Positions 1 through 9,829 are shown, counted from the stretch's first letter. The stretch is DNA of 64,000 nt from Bifidobacterium lemurum (GCF_014898175.1 NZ_CP062948.1:2294001-2358000); one strand, 5' to 3'. Notes: generated from the sequence alone by a model not told the origin. Translations and numbers: made by a program.

Positions 1-7
1 TGATCAT
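1..7 (-). CDS. Start of a divergent gene running off the left edge
   Basis: On the minus strand an ATG at 7-5 is preceded by a good ribosome-binding site (aaggagggg, seen as cccctcctt at 10-18). Only two codons lie inside the window, so the product cannot be named. It is transcribed away from the two-component system, and the 250 bases between them must hold both promoters. I saw no other gene in 8-257. Confidence 0.5.
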
Positions 8-257
8 GTCCCCTCCTTGGTGAAGCGTCATCGCTACTTGGCTTCACTCTAGGGAGCGTTTGCGGGGGAAACCATCATGGGCATACGCGAAACGTGTACA
101 TGACTGCTTCCCATCCGTGCGCGGATCGTTCTACGGTGGAAGCGCCGGCGAACGGTTCCAGACGTAGTATTGATGGTCGTGGGGTTGAATACGACGGACA
201 CATCCGACGGCATCTTGTCCTTGGATACTGCGATGGTCCGCGGGCGAATCGGAGAGA

Positions 258-1421
258 ATGGTGAGTATGGGAGACAAGGCGGACGATAATCCGCCGCAAG
301 GCCGAAAAGCGCTGATCGTCGTCGCCGCGCTTGCCGCGGCATTGACTTTATATACCGTCGCTTGGCTGGAGACGTTGAGCGTATTGTCCTCCATCGTCTG
401 CGCTGCGTATATTGTTCTGCTGCTTGTTATTCCTTGGTGGCCTAAGACTGCCAGCGTGGTGTTGCTCATGTCCGATCCGTTGCTGTATTTTTTGTTCACG
501 GATGTTGCGTCGATTTCTTATTTCGGTAATCTGGTGGCTATTGCGGTTCTTGCATATGAAATCACCAACCGTTCGGCTGCCCTCATGCTCGTAGTATGCA
601 GTTGCGTGCAACTCTTGGAGAATCTGCTGCCCAACACCTATGGAATGGATATCCGAACATATCCGTCGTTTGTGATCATGGACATATTGGCCGCTCTTAT
701 GGGGTGTTCGCTTCGATGGCATAAACAATATTTCGAGATGCAACGGCGAATGGAGAATAATGCGGCGCAGATCGAGCGCATGCGCAATAACGAACGAATC
801 GCGCAAAACATCCATGATTCGGTGACGGGAGACCTGTCGTTTATCGTGCGTAAGGCACATCAACGGTCGGAGAATGACGATTGGAGACAAGTGGGGGACG
901 CGGCGTTGACGGCGTTGTCTTCGATGCATCAAATCATCGACAATCTGGACGAAGGATCCTCCGCGCCGCCCATCGATTCAGATTGGGAATCCTTCGTCAC
1001 AAGGCTTACCGACGCGTTGCGCGTTCATGATCGTCGCATGTGTCAGATCGGCCTTCAAGGGGTCAGCAATGTTCATGTCGTCCGGCATCCCGCCGTGTTG
1101 GATAATGCGAGGCAGAAGGCCATCGTCGATTGTCTCAACGAGGTGTTCTCCAATATCATGCGACATTCGCAGCCGGAAGGCGGCTATCAGGTGTCGGTGG
1201 AACTGGGGCGTGAGGGCGCGGCGATAATGGCGGTCAACGATTGCCCAGACACGGGCACGGCGATGGACCTTCCCGGTGGCACCGGGTTGGAACATTGGCG
1301 GCGCATGATATGCGAGGAGTATCATGGCGCGATGGATGTTGGGGAAACCGATGGACAATGGCGGTTGCGTGTGTTCATTCCGGGGAAAACGGCTTCGATG
1401 ATCGCAGAAGGGGGCGAATGA
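258..1421 (+). CDS. Sensor histidine kinase, NarL-partner type
   Basis: Membrane sensor kinase of 387 residues. Residues 18-150 are hydrophobic, giving about five or six membrane segments and little extracellular part, so it probably senses a membrane or cytoplasmic cue. A dimerisation/phosphoacceptor helix follows with the motif NERIAQNIHDSV (His near residue 186), typical of HisKA_3 kinases. The ATPase domain is degenerate: an N-box-like segment (LNEVFSNIMRHS) and GGTGLEHWRRM are visible. The stop is followed after one base by the response-regulator ATG, so the two form an operon. The ATG at 267 is an alternative start. The signal is unknown. Confidence 0.88.
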   Translation: MVSMGDKADDNPPQGRKALIVVAALAAALTLYTVAWLETLSVLSSIVCAAYIVLLLVIPWWPKTASVVLLMSDPLLYFLFTDVASISYFGNLVAIAVLAYEITNRSAALMLVVCSCVQLLENLLPNTYGMDIRTYPSFVIMDILAALMGCSLRWHKQYFEMQRRMENNAAQIERMRNNERIAQNIHDSVTGDLSFIVRKAHQRSENDDWRQVGDAALTALSSMHQIIDNLDEGSSAPPIDSDWESFVTRLTDALRVHDRRMCQIGLQGVSNVHVVRHPAVLDNARQKAIVDCLNEVFSNIMRHSQPEGGYQVSVELGREGAAIMAVNDCPDTGTAMDLPGGTGLEHWRRMICEEYHGAMDVGETDGQWRLRVFIPGKTASMIAEGGE

Positions 1422-1422
1422 T

Positions 1423-2124
1423 ATGAATGACCGGAATGCTGGGACAGGCGATTCGGTTGAAGGCCGCGACGGCCGGTTCCATCGGTATCCGGTCAGTTAT
1501 CGTATCGCCCTGTTGGACAATGACAGGCGAGCGTTGCTTTCCCTGCAGGAACTGGTCGAACAGCATCTGGCGCCATCGCAGGTGATATGGACGGCCGAGC
1601 GAGGCGAGGACGCCATCGGACGATGCTGCGACGCTCGGCAGACGCCGGATCTGCTGGTTGTGGATATGTCATTGGAAGGACTGCAGGGGAGTAGCGTATG
1701 CCGACGGATACGCGCCCAATCCACGCGGCCGGCCATACTGGGAATCACCAGTTTCTCATTGAACTGGTATCGGCAAAAAGCCTCGGTCTGCGGCATGCAG
1801 GGACTGATAGGGAAAAGCGATGACCAGGAAATCGCGCAGGCAATGCGGGTGGTGGCCGCCGGAGGCGCGCTTCCCGGATTCGACACGGCCCAGATGGCGC
1901 ATCTGCGACTGAAAAACGACCATTCCCTCAATCTGCTGCTCACCATGCGCGAGGAGGAAATCATCTCGTTGTCGGCGGAACGAGGCATGAGCAATCAGGA
2001 GATCGGTGATCTGCTGGGAATCGCTGATGCCACGGTCAGAAAGCATATGCAGCATATCGTCGCCAAACTCAACGCGAACAGCGTGCGTCATGCATCGGCC
2101 ATCTGGCTCAATCAGGCGGAATAA
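1423..2124 (+). CDS. NarL/FixJ-family response regulator
   Basis: Response regulator of 233 residues. An N-terminal receiver domain (from about residue 27) has the phosphoacceptor Asp in LLVVDMSLEG (near residue 81). A C-terminal LuxR-type helix-turn-helix carries GMSNQEIGDLLGIADATVRKHMQHIVAKL. It is the evident partner of the kinase immediately upstream. The roughly 26 residues before the receiver domain are unusual for the family, so a later start is possible. Targets are unknown; the divergent gene at the left edge is a natural candidate. Confidence 0.9.
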   Translation: MNDRNAGTGDSVEGRDGRFHRYPVSYRIALLDNDRRALLSLQELVEQHLAPSQVIWTAERGEDAIGRCCDARQTPDLLVVDMSLEGLQGSSVCRRIRAQSTRPAILGITSFSLNWYRQKASVCGMQGLIGKSDDQEIAQAMRVVAAGGALPGFDTAQMAHLRLKNDHSLNLLLTMREEEIISLSAERGMSNQEIGDLLGIADATVRKHMQHIVAKLNANSVRHASAIWLNQAE

Positions 2125-2237
2125 CGTCCGCAGGCTGTGTGGCTGTGTTCCTACTGGATGCATGCGTCGCCAAGCGGCATCGCCGATGTGGATAACCGCA
2201 TAGGCTGGAACCACATCGCCCCGTTCGACTGGACAAC

Positions 2238-2273
2238 GCGCCCATGACTCCCCCACAGTGGGAGCATGGGCGC
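2238..2273 (+). other. Strong hairpin over the comEA start
   Basis: Inverted repeat with arms GCGCCCATG and CATGGGCGC plus an inner CTCCC/GGGAG, loop of seven bases. The 3' arm contains the ATG at 2266. It could be a terminator for the two-component operon (no T-run follows) or a structure hiding the comEA start codon. The rest of 2125-2237 shows no gene. Confidence 0.6.
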
Positions 2274-2994
2274 TTCGCATATCCAACGGGACGCGCATAC
2301 GCGGCTGCGCGACCTGACGCAACAGCGGAGAGGCGGTGACGTTCCTCCTCCGCCGCCTCCGCCTGCCCGCGCATCGAGATCCGCCGCCAATCGGGTGGCG
2401 TTGGAAGATCTGGTCGGTGTCCGTCCGGATGAAGGGCGAACGGAACAAGCCCGCCGCAAGCGCACCCAGCCTCAGATGCGATTCACCTTCCGGCATATGC
2501 TGACCGCCGTTCTCATACTGACGGCCTCGTTATGCGCCAGTCTGACCCTGCTGGTGCAGCAGGGCGCGAATATGGCCGCATTGCAGGATTCCGCGGCCTC
2601 GCAGACAATCGCGCGACTCCCGGACGCATCCACGGATGCGCAAGACAGTCAAGCGGGCGAATCATCCGACGGCTCCGAAGACGAAGCGACCGACTCCAGT
2701 CCGAACGGCACCAGTGGGACGAACCCCACGGATGAACCCCCGACGGAGAACCAAACTCCATCCGAGTCCGAAACATCGGACTCGAATCCCGCGGATGATG
2801 GTCTGATCGACCTCAACACCGCCGATGCGCAGGAACTGGACACCCTGCCAGGCGTGGGGCCGGCGATCGCGCAACGCATCCTCGACCACCGCGCCAGCAT
2901 CGGACGGTTCACCAGCGTGGACCAACTGCTCGACGTCAAAGGCATCGGCATGAAAACACTGGACAAGATGCGGGCGCGGGTGACGGTGCGATGA
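2266..2994 (+). CDS. comEA: ComEA-like DNA-binding protein
   Basis: DNA receptor of the competence DNA-uptake apparatus. The order is: a basic, proline-rich cytoplasmic N-terminus; one membrane anchor (about residues 75-95, HMLTAVLILTASLCASLTLL); a long acidic Ser/Thr/Glu-rich linker; and a C-terminal double helix-hairpin-helix domain (IDLNTADAQELDTLPGVGP, then LLDVKGIGMKTLDKMRARV) of the kind that binds duplex DNA. The stop overlaps the ComEC start. The ATG chosen lies in a hairpin and lacks a clear ribosome-binding site, so a start nearer the membrane segment is possible. Confidence 0.9.
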   Translation: MGASHIQRDAHTRLRDLTQQRRGGDVPPPPPPPARASRSAANRVALEDLVGVRPDEGRTEQARRKRTQPQMRFTFRHMLTAVLILTASLCASLTLLVQQGANMAALQDSAASQTIARLPDASTDAQDSQAGESSDGSEDEATDSSPNGTSGTNPTDEPPTENQTPSESETSDSNPADDGLIDLNTADAQELDTLPGVGPAIAQRILDHRASIGRFTSVDQLLDVKGIGMKTLDKMRARVTVR

Positions 2995-4967
2995 ACGGAA
3001 CCACACGACCTACGGAACGCGCGCGGCGGCGCGGCATGCCGGCATTCCATCGGGAGCAAGGCAGTCGCGACTGGCGGATGCTGCCGGTCGCCATCGCCAT
3101 GTGGACGGCAAGCCTCGGCGTGCATGCGGCATTCGAATGGGCGGTCGCGCAGCCGATTCCGCCGACGTTTACGGTCGGCGTCGCGGGATGCGCGATGGCG
3201 GTAGTCACGGCAGGCGTGATGGCGGTTCCCGCCATCCCACTGAAACCGCATGTGCGCGCGATGGCGACGATGCTGATATGCGCCGCGATCACCGCGGGCA
3301 TCGCCACGCTCGCCTTCGACCTGCACGCATGGCATGACCCTGCCTCCATACAGGCGCGCGGGACACCGGCCACCGTCGCCGTGCACGCCCACATCGACGA
3401 ACCCGTCACCGCCGCCGACCGGCGCGGCTACGACTGCCAGGCCACGGCCCAAACCCGCATCCTCGACGACGGCATCGTACGCCGCGCATCCACCGCATCG
3501 ATACGCGTATACGCCACCGAACAGGACTGCGCGGGCCTGACACGTGGCGCCGTCATCGCATTCACCGGCACCATCACCCCGGCCGACTGGGGAAACGTGG
3601 CGCTCTGGCTCAACGTGCAGGGAACCGATCCCGTACGCCGCATCCGCGACCCAAGCATGGCCGATACAACGGCCACCGCCATGCAGGAGGCCTTTTTCGC
3701 CGTCACCGACCGGCTGGACGACCAAGGACGCGTGCTCGTGCCCGGCCTCACCCTGGGACTGCTCGGCCAAGACCACATCGACGACGGCGCAGGACCCGCC
3801 ATCGACGGCACTTACGCCGCCACACTGGAGGACCAATTCCGACGGGCCGGCATCATGCACCTCATGGCCGTATCCGGCGGACATTTCGCCCTCATCGCCG
3901 AACTCACGCGCCGACTGGGCGCATGGCTGCTGCTCGACCGACGCATACGCGCGGCCCTGCTCGCCGCCACCTATATCGCGCTCGCCGCCTTGGTCTTCCC
4001 CTCGGCCTCGGTCACACGCGCCCTCATCATGGGACTGATCGCCTCGGCCGGCGTGGCATTGGGCAGGCGCTCGCAACCCATCAGCGCATTGAGCTGGACG
4101 GTGGTCATCGTGCTCGTGGCCGACCCCGCCATGTCCCGCAGCTACGGATTCGCGTTGTCCAGCGCGGCCGTGCTGGGCATCGTCATCTGCTCGCCGGCGT
4201 TGGAGAAAGCGCTGCGCACGGCCATGCCGAAACCCCTGGCTCAGATGGTCGCGATGACCACGGCCGCGCAACTGTTCACCATGCCGATACAAATCCTTAT
4301 GGAACCCGAACTGCCCATACTGTCGGTGGCGGCGAACCTGCTGGTCGCACCCGTCGTGGGATGGTCGACCATCACGGGATTGATGGCGTTGCTGGCCGCC
4401 TGGGCGAGCCCGGAACTGGCTTACGGATGCGCGTGGCTGTCCTCATGCGGCACCATAGTGATGGAACGCGCCGCGGTCTGGCTCGGCGGCGCCGACATGG
4501 CGACCCTGCCATGGAGCTCCGGCGTCGCCGGCGTGGTCTCCATGATCATCGTGGAAGCCGCAGTCGCATCGGGCATGGTCGTGTGCGCCCGCTGGTGGAA
4601 ACGCCGACGGGTCGCGCAGCCGGGACTGCCCGGAGAGCGTATCGGCGCCACATGGCGCAATCGGCTGGCGATCTGGTTCGATGAGACGGAACGCGTGCTT
4701 GTCCAGCGATACGGCGAGATTGGAGACTATGGCCAAAACAGCAGCGGCGAACGCCCCGGTGCGCATCGTATCGGGAGGCGACGCCTATCTCAACGAGCAG
4801 ACCGTGCGGGACCTGTGCCAGCGGGCTCTGAACGCGCGTCCGGACAGCGAACTCATCGAACTGGACGCCACGCACGCCGGCCGGTACGCCTTCGACGAGG
4901 CGGTGAGCCCTTCGCTGCTGTCCGACGTGTCCGTGGTGAAACTGCTCAACGTGCAGAACGCCGATGA
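2991..4967 (+). CDS. comEC: ComEC/Rec2 DNA-uptake channel
   Basis: Polytopic membrane protein forming the inner-membrane channel for incoming single-stranded DNA. Two N-terminal membrane helices precede an OB-like soluble part, then the competence core with family landmarks (VSGGHFALIAELTRRL, FPSASVTRALIMGLI, SYGFALSSAAVLGI). It overlaps comEA by four bases. No metallo-beta-lactamase domain follows the core. The frame has no stop until 4965-4967, so the last 80 codons lie inside holA; this tail is Arg-rich and low in complexity, unlike a folded domain. Either the overlap is real or a frameshift has removed an earlier stop. Confidence 0.85.
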   Translation: MNGTTRPTERARRRGMPAFHREQGSRDWRMLPVAIAMWTASLGVHAAFEWAVAQPIPPTFTVGVAGCAMAVVTAGVMAVPAIPLKPHVRAMATMLICAAITAGIATLAFDLHAWHDPASIQARGTPATVAVHAHIDEPVTAADRRGYDCQATAQTRILDDGIVRRASTASIRVYATEQDCAGLTRGAVIAFTGTITPADWGNVALWLNVQGTDPVRRIRDPSMADTTATAMQEAFFAVTDRLDDQGRVLVPGLTLGLLGQDHIDDGAGPAIDGTYAATLEDQFRRAGIMHLMAVSGGHFALIAELTRRLGAWLLLDRRIRAALLAATYIALAALVFPSASVTRALIMGLIASAGVALGRRSQPISALSWTVVIVLVADPAMSRSYGFALSSAAVLGIVICSPALEKALRTAMPKPLAQMVAMTTAAQLFTMPIQILMEPELPILSVAANLLVAPVVGWSTITGLMALLAAWASPELAYGCAWLSSCGTIVMERAAVWLGGADMATLPWSSGVAGVVSMIIVEAAVASGMVVCARWWKRRRVAQPGLPGERIGATWRNRLAIWFDETERVLVQRYGEIGDYGQNSSGERPGAHRIGRRRLSQRADRAGPVPAGSERASGQRTHRTGRHARRPVRLRRGGEPFAAVRRVRGETAQRAERR

Positions 4968-5709
4968 GAAACTCGCCGACGCGTTGGTCGACTACTGCAA
5001 GCAGGCCTGCGCCGATCCGGCCGGCTCCAGCGTGGTCATCTGCCAGCATGAGGGCGGGGTCAAAGGCAAACGTCTGATCGACCAGCTGGTGAAGGCCGGC
5101 GCCGGCAAAGAGGAGGTCCCCGACCTCAAGCGCGCCGACGCGCAGCTGAACTTCGTGCTGCAACGGTTCGACCGCCACGGCCGGCGCGTCGACCCGATGG
5201 CCGCCCAGCAGCTGGTTTCCGTGCTGGCGGGCAAAACCGGCGAACTGGCCGCCATGTGCGACCAATTATGCTTCGACTTCGACGACAATCCCATGGGATT
5301 GAACCGCGTCAACCAGTATCTGACCGCCAACCCTCAGGTCACCGGGTTCAATGTGGCCGACAAGGCCATGGAGGGGCGCGCCGCGGACGCGATCGTGATG
5401 ATGCGTTCGGCCGTGGAGCAGGGCATCGACCCCATCGCGCTGATCGGCGCGCTGGCCATGAAACTGCGCACCATGGCCAAAGCGTCGGCCGTGAAGGCGG
5501 GCACGATCTCGCAGGCGGAGGCCAAAACGAACCCGTGGGTGCTGAAGAACGCCATGCGCCAACTCTCCGGATGGACCTCCGAAGGGCTCGGGCGTTGCAT
5601 CCGGACGTTGGCCTGGGCCGATGAGCAAAGCAAAACCAACGGCGGCGACCCCGTCTACGCTCTGGAACAGTCCATCATGCTGATCGCCGGAAAAGGACGG
5701 TCTGCCTGA
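4729..5709 (+). CDS. holA: DNA polymerase III delta subunit
   Basis: Clamp-loader subunit that opens the beta sliding clamp at the replication fork. The 326-residue length and the pattern [18 protein letters not shown] followed by AAA+-like and helical collar segments fit HolA. In many bacteria holA sits directly after comEC, as here. The start at 4729 (ggag four bases upstream) aligns with the usual HolA N-terminus; an ATG at 4681 would add 16 unlikely residues. The 5' end overlaps the comEC frame by 239 bases. The stop overlaps the tsaE ATG (TGATGA). Confidence 0.93.
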   Translation: MAKTAAANAPVRIVSGGDAYLNEQTVRDLCQRALNARPDSELIELDATHAGRYAFDEAVSPSLLSDVSVVKLLNVQNADEKLADALVDYCKQACADPAGSSVVICQHEGGVKGKRLIDQLVKAGAGKEEVPDLKRADAQLNFVLQRFDRHGRRVDPMAAQQLVSVLAGKTGELAAMCDQLCFDFDDNPMGLNRVNQYLTANPQVTGFNVADKAMEGRAADAIVMMRSAVEQGIDPIALIGALAMKLRTMAKASAVKAGTISQAEAKTNPWVLKNAMRQLSGWTSEGLGRCIRTLAWADEQSKTNGGDPVYALEQSIMLIAGKGRSA

Positions 5710-6290
5710 TGAACGAGTTCTCCCACTCCATTCCCACCGACGAGGCGATGCGCGGATTCGGTAAACGAATCGCACATATGGTCCGCGGTGGCGACGTGCT
5801 GCTGCTGTCCGGCCCTCTGGGCGCGGGCAAAACCACCTTCGCGCAAGGATTCGGCGCGGGGTTGGGCATCGACGGGCCTATCGTGTCGCCGACCTTCACC
5901 ATCGCCCGCGAACTGGACGGACGGTTCGCGGACGGCACCGCCGCACATCTGGTGCATGTGGACGCGTACCGTCTCGGCGGCAACGCCTACGCGCCCGGAC
6001 AGAACAGCGCAGAACGGCTGCTCGACGAACTCGAATCCTTGGGGCTTGACGAAGAGCTCGAGGATCCCAGCGACGACACCGTGGTTCTGATGGAATGGGG
6101 TGAGCAGATGGCCGCGGCCTTGGCTCCCGAACGTCTCGAAATCCACATCGAGCGTCCGTTGGATATGACTCGGGAGGCGGACGACGCGCCGACCAGCGAG
6201 GGGACTAGAATCGTGACGTTGGTTCCGGTCGGCAGCGACTGGCAATCGCGTATCGCATCACTCGACGACATCGGCAAGGAGCGGCAATGA
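5709..6290 (+). CDS. tsaE: t6A biosynthesis ATPase TsaE
   Basis: ATPase that works with TsaB and TsaD to make N6-threonylcarbamoyladenosine at position 37 of ANN-decoding tRNAs. The Walker A motif is GPLGAGKTT (near residue 36), followed by the family signature SPTFTIARE and VHVDAYRLG. The 193-residue length is a little over the family norm because of an acidic insert after [12 protein letters not shown]. Its start overlaps the holA stop and its stop overlaps the tsaB ATG, so the genes are translationally coupled. Confidence 0.95.
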   Translation: MNEFSHSIPTDEAMRGFGKRIAHMVRGGDVLLLSGPLGAGKTTFAQGFGAGLGIDGPIVSPTFTIARELDGRFADGTAAHLVHVDAYRLGGNAYAPGQNSAERLLDELESLGLDEELEDPSDDTVVLMEWGEQMAAALAPERLEIHIERPLDMTREADDAPTSEGTRIVTLVPVGSDWQSRIASLDDIGKERQ

Positions 6291-7111
6291 CCGAACGGGG
6301 AGATCAGTCCAACACCAATACGTTGGTCATCGACACCTCCTATGGCTCCACCGTCGGCATCGTGGGTCGCGAGCCGATCACGGAAACCGATTCGCGCACG
6401 CATGTGGAACGTCTGCAGGCCAATATCGCCCGCGTCGTCGCTGAAGCGGGACTGAAGCCCGCCGATTTGGACGAGATCATCGTGGGCACCGGTCCTGCGC
6501 CGTTCACCGGCCTCAGGGCGGGCATCGTAGCGGCCAAGGCGCTGGCCTTCGCCACAGGAGCGACGCTGATCGGCTATGACGTATTGTCGGCCCAAGCGCA
6601 ATGGAACCTGATTCGCCGTTCCAAGGCCGGCACACTGGGCGACGCCGTTGACGGCGACCGTCATGTGCTGACTTTGGCCGTGAACGACGCGCGGCGCAAA
6701 CAACTGTATTTCCAATTGGAACAGGCTTCGCTGACTGCGAAGCGGCCCGTCCAGGCGCTGATCGCCATGGACATCGACTATCCGGAGAGCGTCGTGGAAC
6801 GGGTGAACGCCGCCGTGCGGACGTTCGCCGAGGAACATCCCGGCGCGCAGGTCGTGGTGGATGTGATCGGCCATGGCGCGGCGAAATACGCCTCCGTGTT
6901 CGAGCGGATGGAGCATCTGGGCGATATCAGCGACGAATCCGTGCTCGACCAAGGAGCTCGGGGACTGTCGATCTTCTGGGAGGATGCCGTGCTCGCGCAT
7001 GACCTCCAGCCCGACGCCCCCGTGGAGCCGTTGTATCTGCGCCGCCCGGACGCGGAGGTTCCGAACCCGCTCAAGCATGTGCTCGGCCACGCCGGCGCGG
7101 ACAGGGCCTGA
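6287..7111 (+). CDS. tsaB: t6A biosynthesis protein TsaB
   Basis: Partner of TsaD in tRNA t6A37 formation; an ASKHA-fold protein without catalysis of its own. The N-terminus TLVIDTSYGSTVGIV and the motif IIVGTGPAPFTGLRAGIVAAKALAFATG are characteristic. Its length of 274 residues is within the family range for actinobacteria. It overlaps tsaE by four bases and is followed ten bases later by rimI. Confidence 0.94.
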   Translation: MTERGDQSNTNTLVIDTSYGSTVGIVGREPITETDSRTHVERLQANIARVVAEAGLKPADLDEIIVGTGPAPFTGLRAGIVAAKALAFATGATLIGYDVLSAQAQWNLIRRSKAGTLGDAVDGDRHVLTLAVNDARRKQLYFQLEQASLTAKRPVQALIAMDIDYPESVVERVNAAVRTFAEEHPGAQVVVDVIGHGAAKYASVFERMEHLGDISDESVLDQGARGLSIFWEDAVLAHDLQPDAPVEPLYLRRPDAEVPNPLKHVLGHAGADRA

Positions 7112-7120
7112 GGGATTCGT

Positions 7121-7645
7121 ATGATCGCCGAATTGGAAACGATCGACCGCGATACGGCGGTGCGCGCCATCGCCGCGATGGAGGCCGAACTGTTCGGACG
7201 CGGCGCATGGAGCGAGCGCATGGTGCGCGAGGAGCTGGACGCGCCAGCCCGCACCTATGTCGTGGATATCGAGCCCGACGCCCCGACCGGATCGCCCTCA
7301 GCCATCCGTGGATACGCCGGATTCTGGTACGACGGCGAGGACGCCGAACTCATGACCATCGGCGTCGGCAAGGCCCACCAGCGCCAGGGCATCGCCGCCG
7401 CGTTGCTGCGGCGTCTGCTGGACGAGGCGTCACGGCAGGGCGCGCGGCGTATGCTGCTTGAGGTGCGCGTGGACAACGAACCCGCGTTGACCCTCTACCA
7501 TCGCTTCGGATTCGAACGCATGGGGTTGCGCAAACGGTACTATCAGCCCGAAGGCATCGACGCGTACACCATGAGCGTGGAATTGGCTCCGCGCATGGTA
7601 GGGTTCGCGCGTGAGGAACACAGGAACGAAGGAGCGGCGCAATGA
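7121..7645 (+). CDS. rimI: Ribosomal protein S18 alanine N-acetyltransferase
   Basis: GNAT-fold acetyltransferase of 174 residues. The acetyl-CoA loop VGKAHQRQGIAAALLRRLLDEA and the C-terminal DNEPALTLYHRFGFERMGLRKRYY match RimI. RimI acetylates the N-terminus of S18 in Escherichia coli; in actinobacteria the substrate range may be broader. It lies between tsaB and tsaD, a frequent arrangement, and overlaps tsaD by four bases. Confidence 0.92.
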   Translation: MIAELETIDRDTAVRAIAAMEAELFGRGAWSERMVREELDAPARTYVVDIEPDAPTGSPSAIRGYAGFWYDGEDAELMTIGVGKAHQRQGIAAALLRRLLDEASRQGARRMLLEVRVDNEPALTLYHRFGFERMGLRKRYYQPEGIDAYTMSVELAPRMVGFAREEHRNEGAAQ

Positions 7646-8685
7646 GCGAAGCGATCGTGCTCGGCATCGAATCCACATGCGACGAAACCGCCGCCGCCGT
7701 CGTGCGCGGACGCGAGCTCGTCTCGAACGTCGTGGCCTCATCCATGGAGGAACATGCGCGCTACGGCGGCGTGATCCCCGAAATCGCCTCGCGCGCGCAC
7801 GCCGAGGCCTTCGTGCCCTGCGTGTCCAAGGCGTTGGCCGACGCGAACATGACCTTGGCCGACGTGGACGCGATCGCGGTCTCCGCGGGACCGGGCTTGG
7901 CCGGATGCCTCGCCGTGGGCGTCTCCGGCGCCAAAGCGCTGGCCTGGGCCGCGAACAAGCCGTTGTACGGCGTGAACCACGTCATCGGGCATATCGCCGT
8001 CACCCAGCTGCAATTCGGCGCGTTCCCGCCGGATACGATGGCGCTGATCGTCTCCGGCGGGCACACCTCCCTGCTGCATGTGGAGGATGTGGCGCGCAAA
8101 ATCGACGTGGTCGGCACCACCTTGGACGACGCGGCGGGGGAGTGCTTCGACAAAGTGGCGCGTCTGCTCGGCTTCCCCTACCCGGGAGGTCCGCATATCG
8201 ACCGCCACGCGCAGGCCGGCGACCCGCACGCCATCCGCGTGCCGCAGGGGCTGACGCAGGGCAAGGCCGGCGCGGCGCATCCGTATGATTTCAGCTTCTC
8301 CGGAGTGAAAACCGCCGTGGCCCGCTGGATCGAAACCGAACAGGCTTCGGGTCATGACATCCCCGTGGACGACGTGTGCGCCTCGCTGGCCGACTCCGTG
8401 GCCGACGTGCTGGCGAAGAAGGCCATGCGCGGCTGCGAACAATACGGTTCCGACACGCTTATCGTGGGCGGTGGATTCTCCGCCAACTCGCAGCTGCGGG
8501 CCAAACTGCTCGAATACGGCGAGAAACATGGCGTCGAGGTGCGGATTCCTCAACTCAAACTCTGCACCGACAACGGCGCGATGGTCGCCATGCTCGGCGT
8601 GAACCTCGTGGAGGCGGGCATCGCCCCCAGCGGACCGGAATTCCCCATCGACTCGTCCATGCCGCTGACCACGGTTTCGCTGTAG
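7642..8685 (+). CDS. tsaD: tRNA t6A threonylcarbamoyltransferase TsaD
   Basis: Catalytic subunit that moves the threonylcarbamoyl group onto A37 of tRNA. The start VLGIESTCDETAAAVV and the metal-binding HVIGH motif (around residue 112) are present, as are SGGHTSLL and the late NGAMVAMLG segment. The 347-residue length is typical. It ends the comEA-to-tsaD gene string. The 170 bases after it contain an inverted repeat (8782-8803) and then tRNA-Asn. tRNA-Asn decodes AAY, so it is itself a t6A substrate. Confidence 0.96.
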   Translation: MSEAIVLGIESTCDETAAAVVRGRELVSNVVASSMEEHARYGGVIPEIASRAHAEAFVPCVSKALADANMTLADVDAIAVSAGPGLAGCLAVGVSGAKALAWAANKPLYGVNHVIGHIAVTQLQFGAFPPDTMALIVSGGHTSLLHVEDVARKIDVVGTTLDDAAGECFDKVARLLGFPYPGGPHIDRHAQAGDPHAIRVPQGLTQGKAGAAHPYDFSFSGVKTAVARWIETEQASGHDIPVDDVCASLADSVADVLAKKAMRGCEQYGSDTLIVGGGFSANSQLRAKLLEYGEKHGVEVRIPQLKLCTDNGAMVAMLGVNLVEAGIAPSGPEFPIDSSMPLTTVSL

Positions 8686-8781
8686 CGGCGCGCATCGAAC
8701 CGTTAATCGTCCGATAGATGGTTCGAGGTACCGGGGAGCGGAACGAATCGCATCGGATGCTGCGACATGCCGAGGTGTGTT

Positions 8782-8803
8782 GATTTGCATTTGAAGGCAA
8801 ATC
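8782..8803 (+). repeat. Inverted repeat upstream of tRNA-Asn
   Basis: Arms GATTTGC and GCAAATC separated by eight bases, about 50 bases before the first tRNA. It has no T-run, so it may be a regulatory or promoter-linked element. A possible promoter overlaps it (TTGCAT, 16 bases, TAAGCT), weakly supported. Confidence 0.35.
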
Positions 8804-8855
8804 ATGTAAGCTATGTGACTTGTGCGCGAGAGAAATCAACCGCACGGGAACATAT

Positions 8856-8928
<73 letters not shown>

Positions 8929-8972
8929 CTCGAGATCGGAGATTTCGGTTTCCGGTCGAGAAAACTGAATAT

Positions 8973-9357
<385 letters not shown>

Positions 9358-9383
9358 GTCTAATCCTTTAGCGATAGCGTCAT

Positions 9384-9460
9384 TTGTCAAGTAATTTCAT
9401 ACTTAATTATAGACACGCAAACTATGTTTGACAATTCTAAACAGAGGCATTATGTTTAGA
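9384..9460. promoter_or_regulatory. Divergent XRE promoters and operators
   Basis: Minus promoter: -35 TTGTCA (9434-9429), 17-base spacer, -10 TATAAT (9411-9406). Plus promoter: -35 TTGTCA (9384-9389), 18-base spacer, -10 TATAGA (9408-9413). The two overlap back to back and their -35 boxes form an inverted repeat (TTGTCAA/TTGACAA). A second inverted repeat, TCTAAAC/GTTTAGA (9436-9460), lies before the plus gene. This is the layout of a mutual-repression switch. Confidence 0.7.
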
Positions 9461-9481
9461 AATATCAAACAAGGAGTAGAA

Positions 9482-9712
9482 ATGGTAAACACACCGGTTA
9501 AGGAATGGCTGACCAGTCAGGGTATTTCGTATCGCGACTTAGCGACTCGGATGAACCAGTCTCCTTCCTCCATCTCTCAAAAACTGAATCGTAAGACCAA
9601 GTGGCAGGAAGATGATTTGGCGTGGCTTGCTGACAATTTAGGCCTAAGCGCAGATTTTGTGATTGGGAAAGCTGACTATCCCTATCGAAACCAGGCGGAG
9701 GCATTGGCATAG
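9482..9712 (+). CDS. XRE-family regulator, divergent partner
   Basis: Protein of 76 residues that is almost only a helix-turn-helix domain: VKEWLTSQGISYRDLATRMN, then SPSSISQKLNRKTKWQEDDL. The start is fixed by AAGGAG seven bases before ATG 9482. It resembles the divergent minus-strand regulator in the recognition region (SMSQKM versus SISQKL type), so the two may compete for related operators like cI/Cro pairs. That is inference from layout. Confidence 0.82.
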   Translation: MVNTPVKEWLTSQGISYRDLATRMNQSPSSISQKLNRKTKWQEDDLAWLADNLGLSADFVIGKADYPYRNQAEALA

Positions 9713-9784
9713 TGCTTAAGCCTTGATCGTTTTTGTAAAAGTAGCTCGTTCTTCGGATGGGTGAGTTCAAAGCAAATACAAAAT

Positions 9785-9829
9785 GGCCCTGTTCCGCCGC
9801 GTCGTCGAAAAATGTAGCGGAGCAGGGCC
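9785..9829. other. Long inverted repeat in the 9713-9917 gap
   Basis: Arms GGCCCTGTTCCGC and GCGGAGCAGGGCC (12 of 13 paired, one G-T) around a 19-base loop. There is no T-run after it on either strand. It may terminate the XRE transcript or form a leader structure for the next operon. The rest of the gap shows no gene. Confidence 0.5.
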
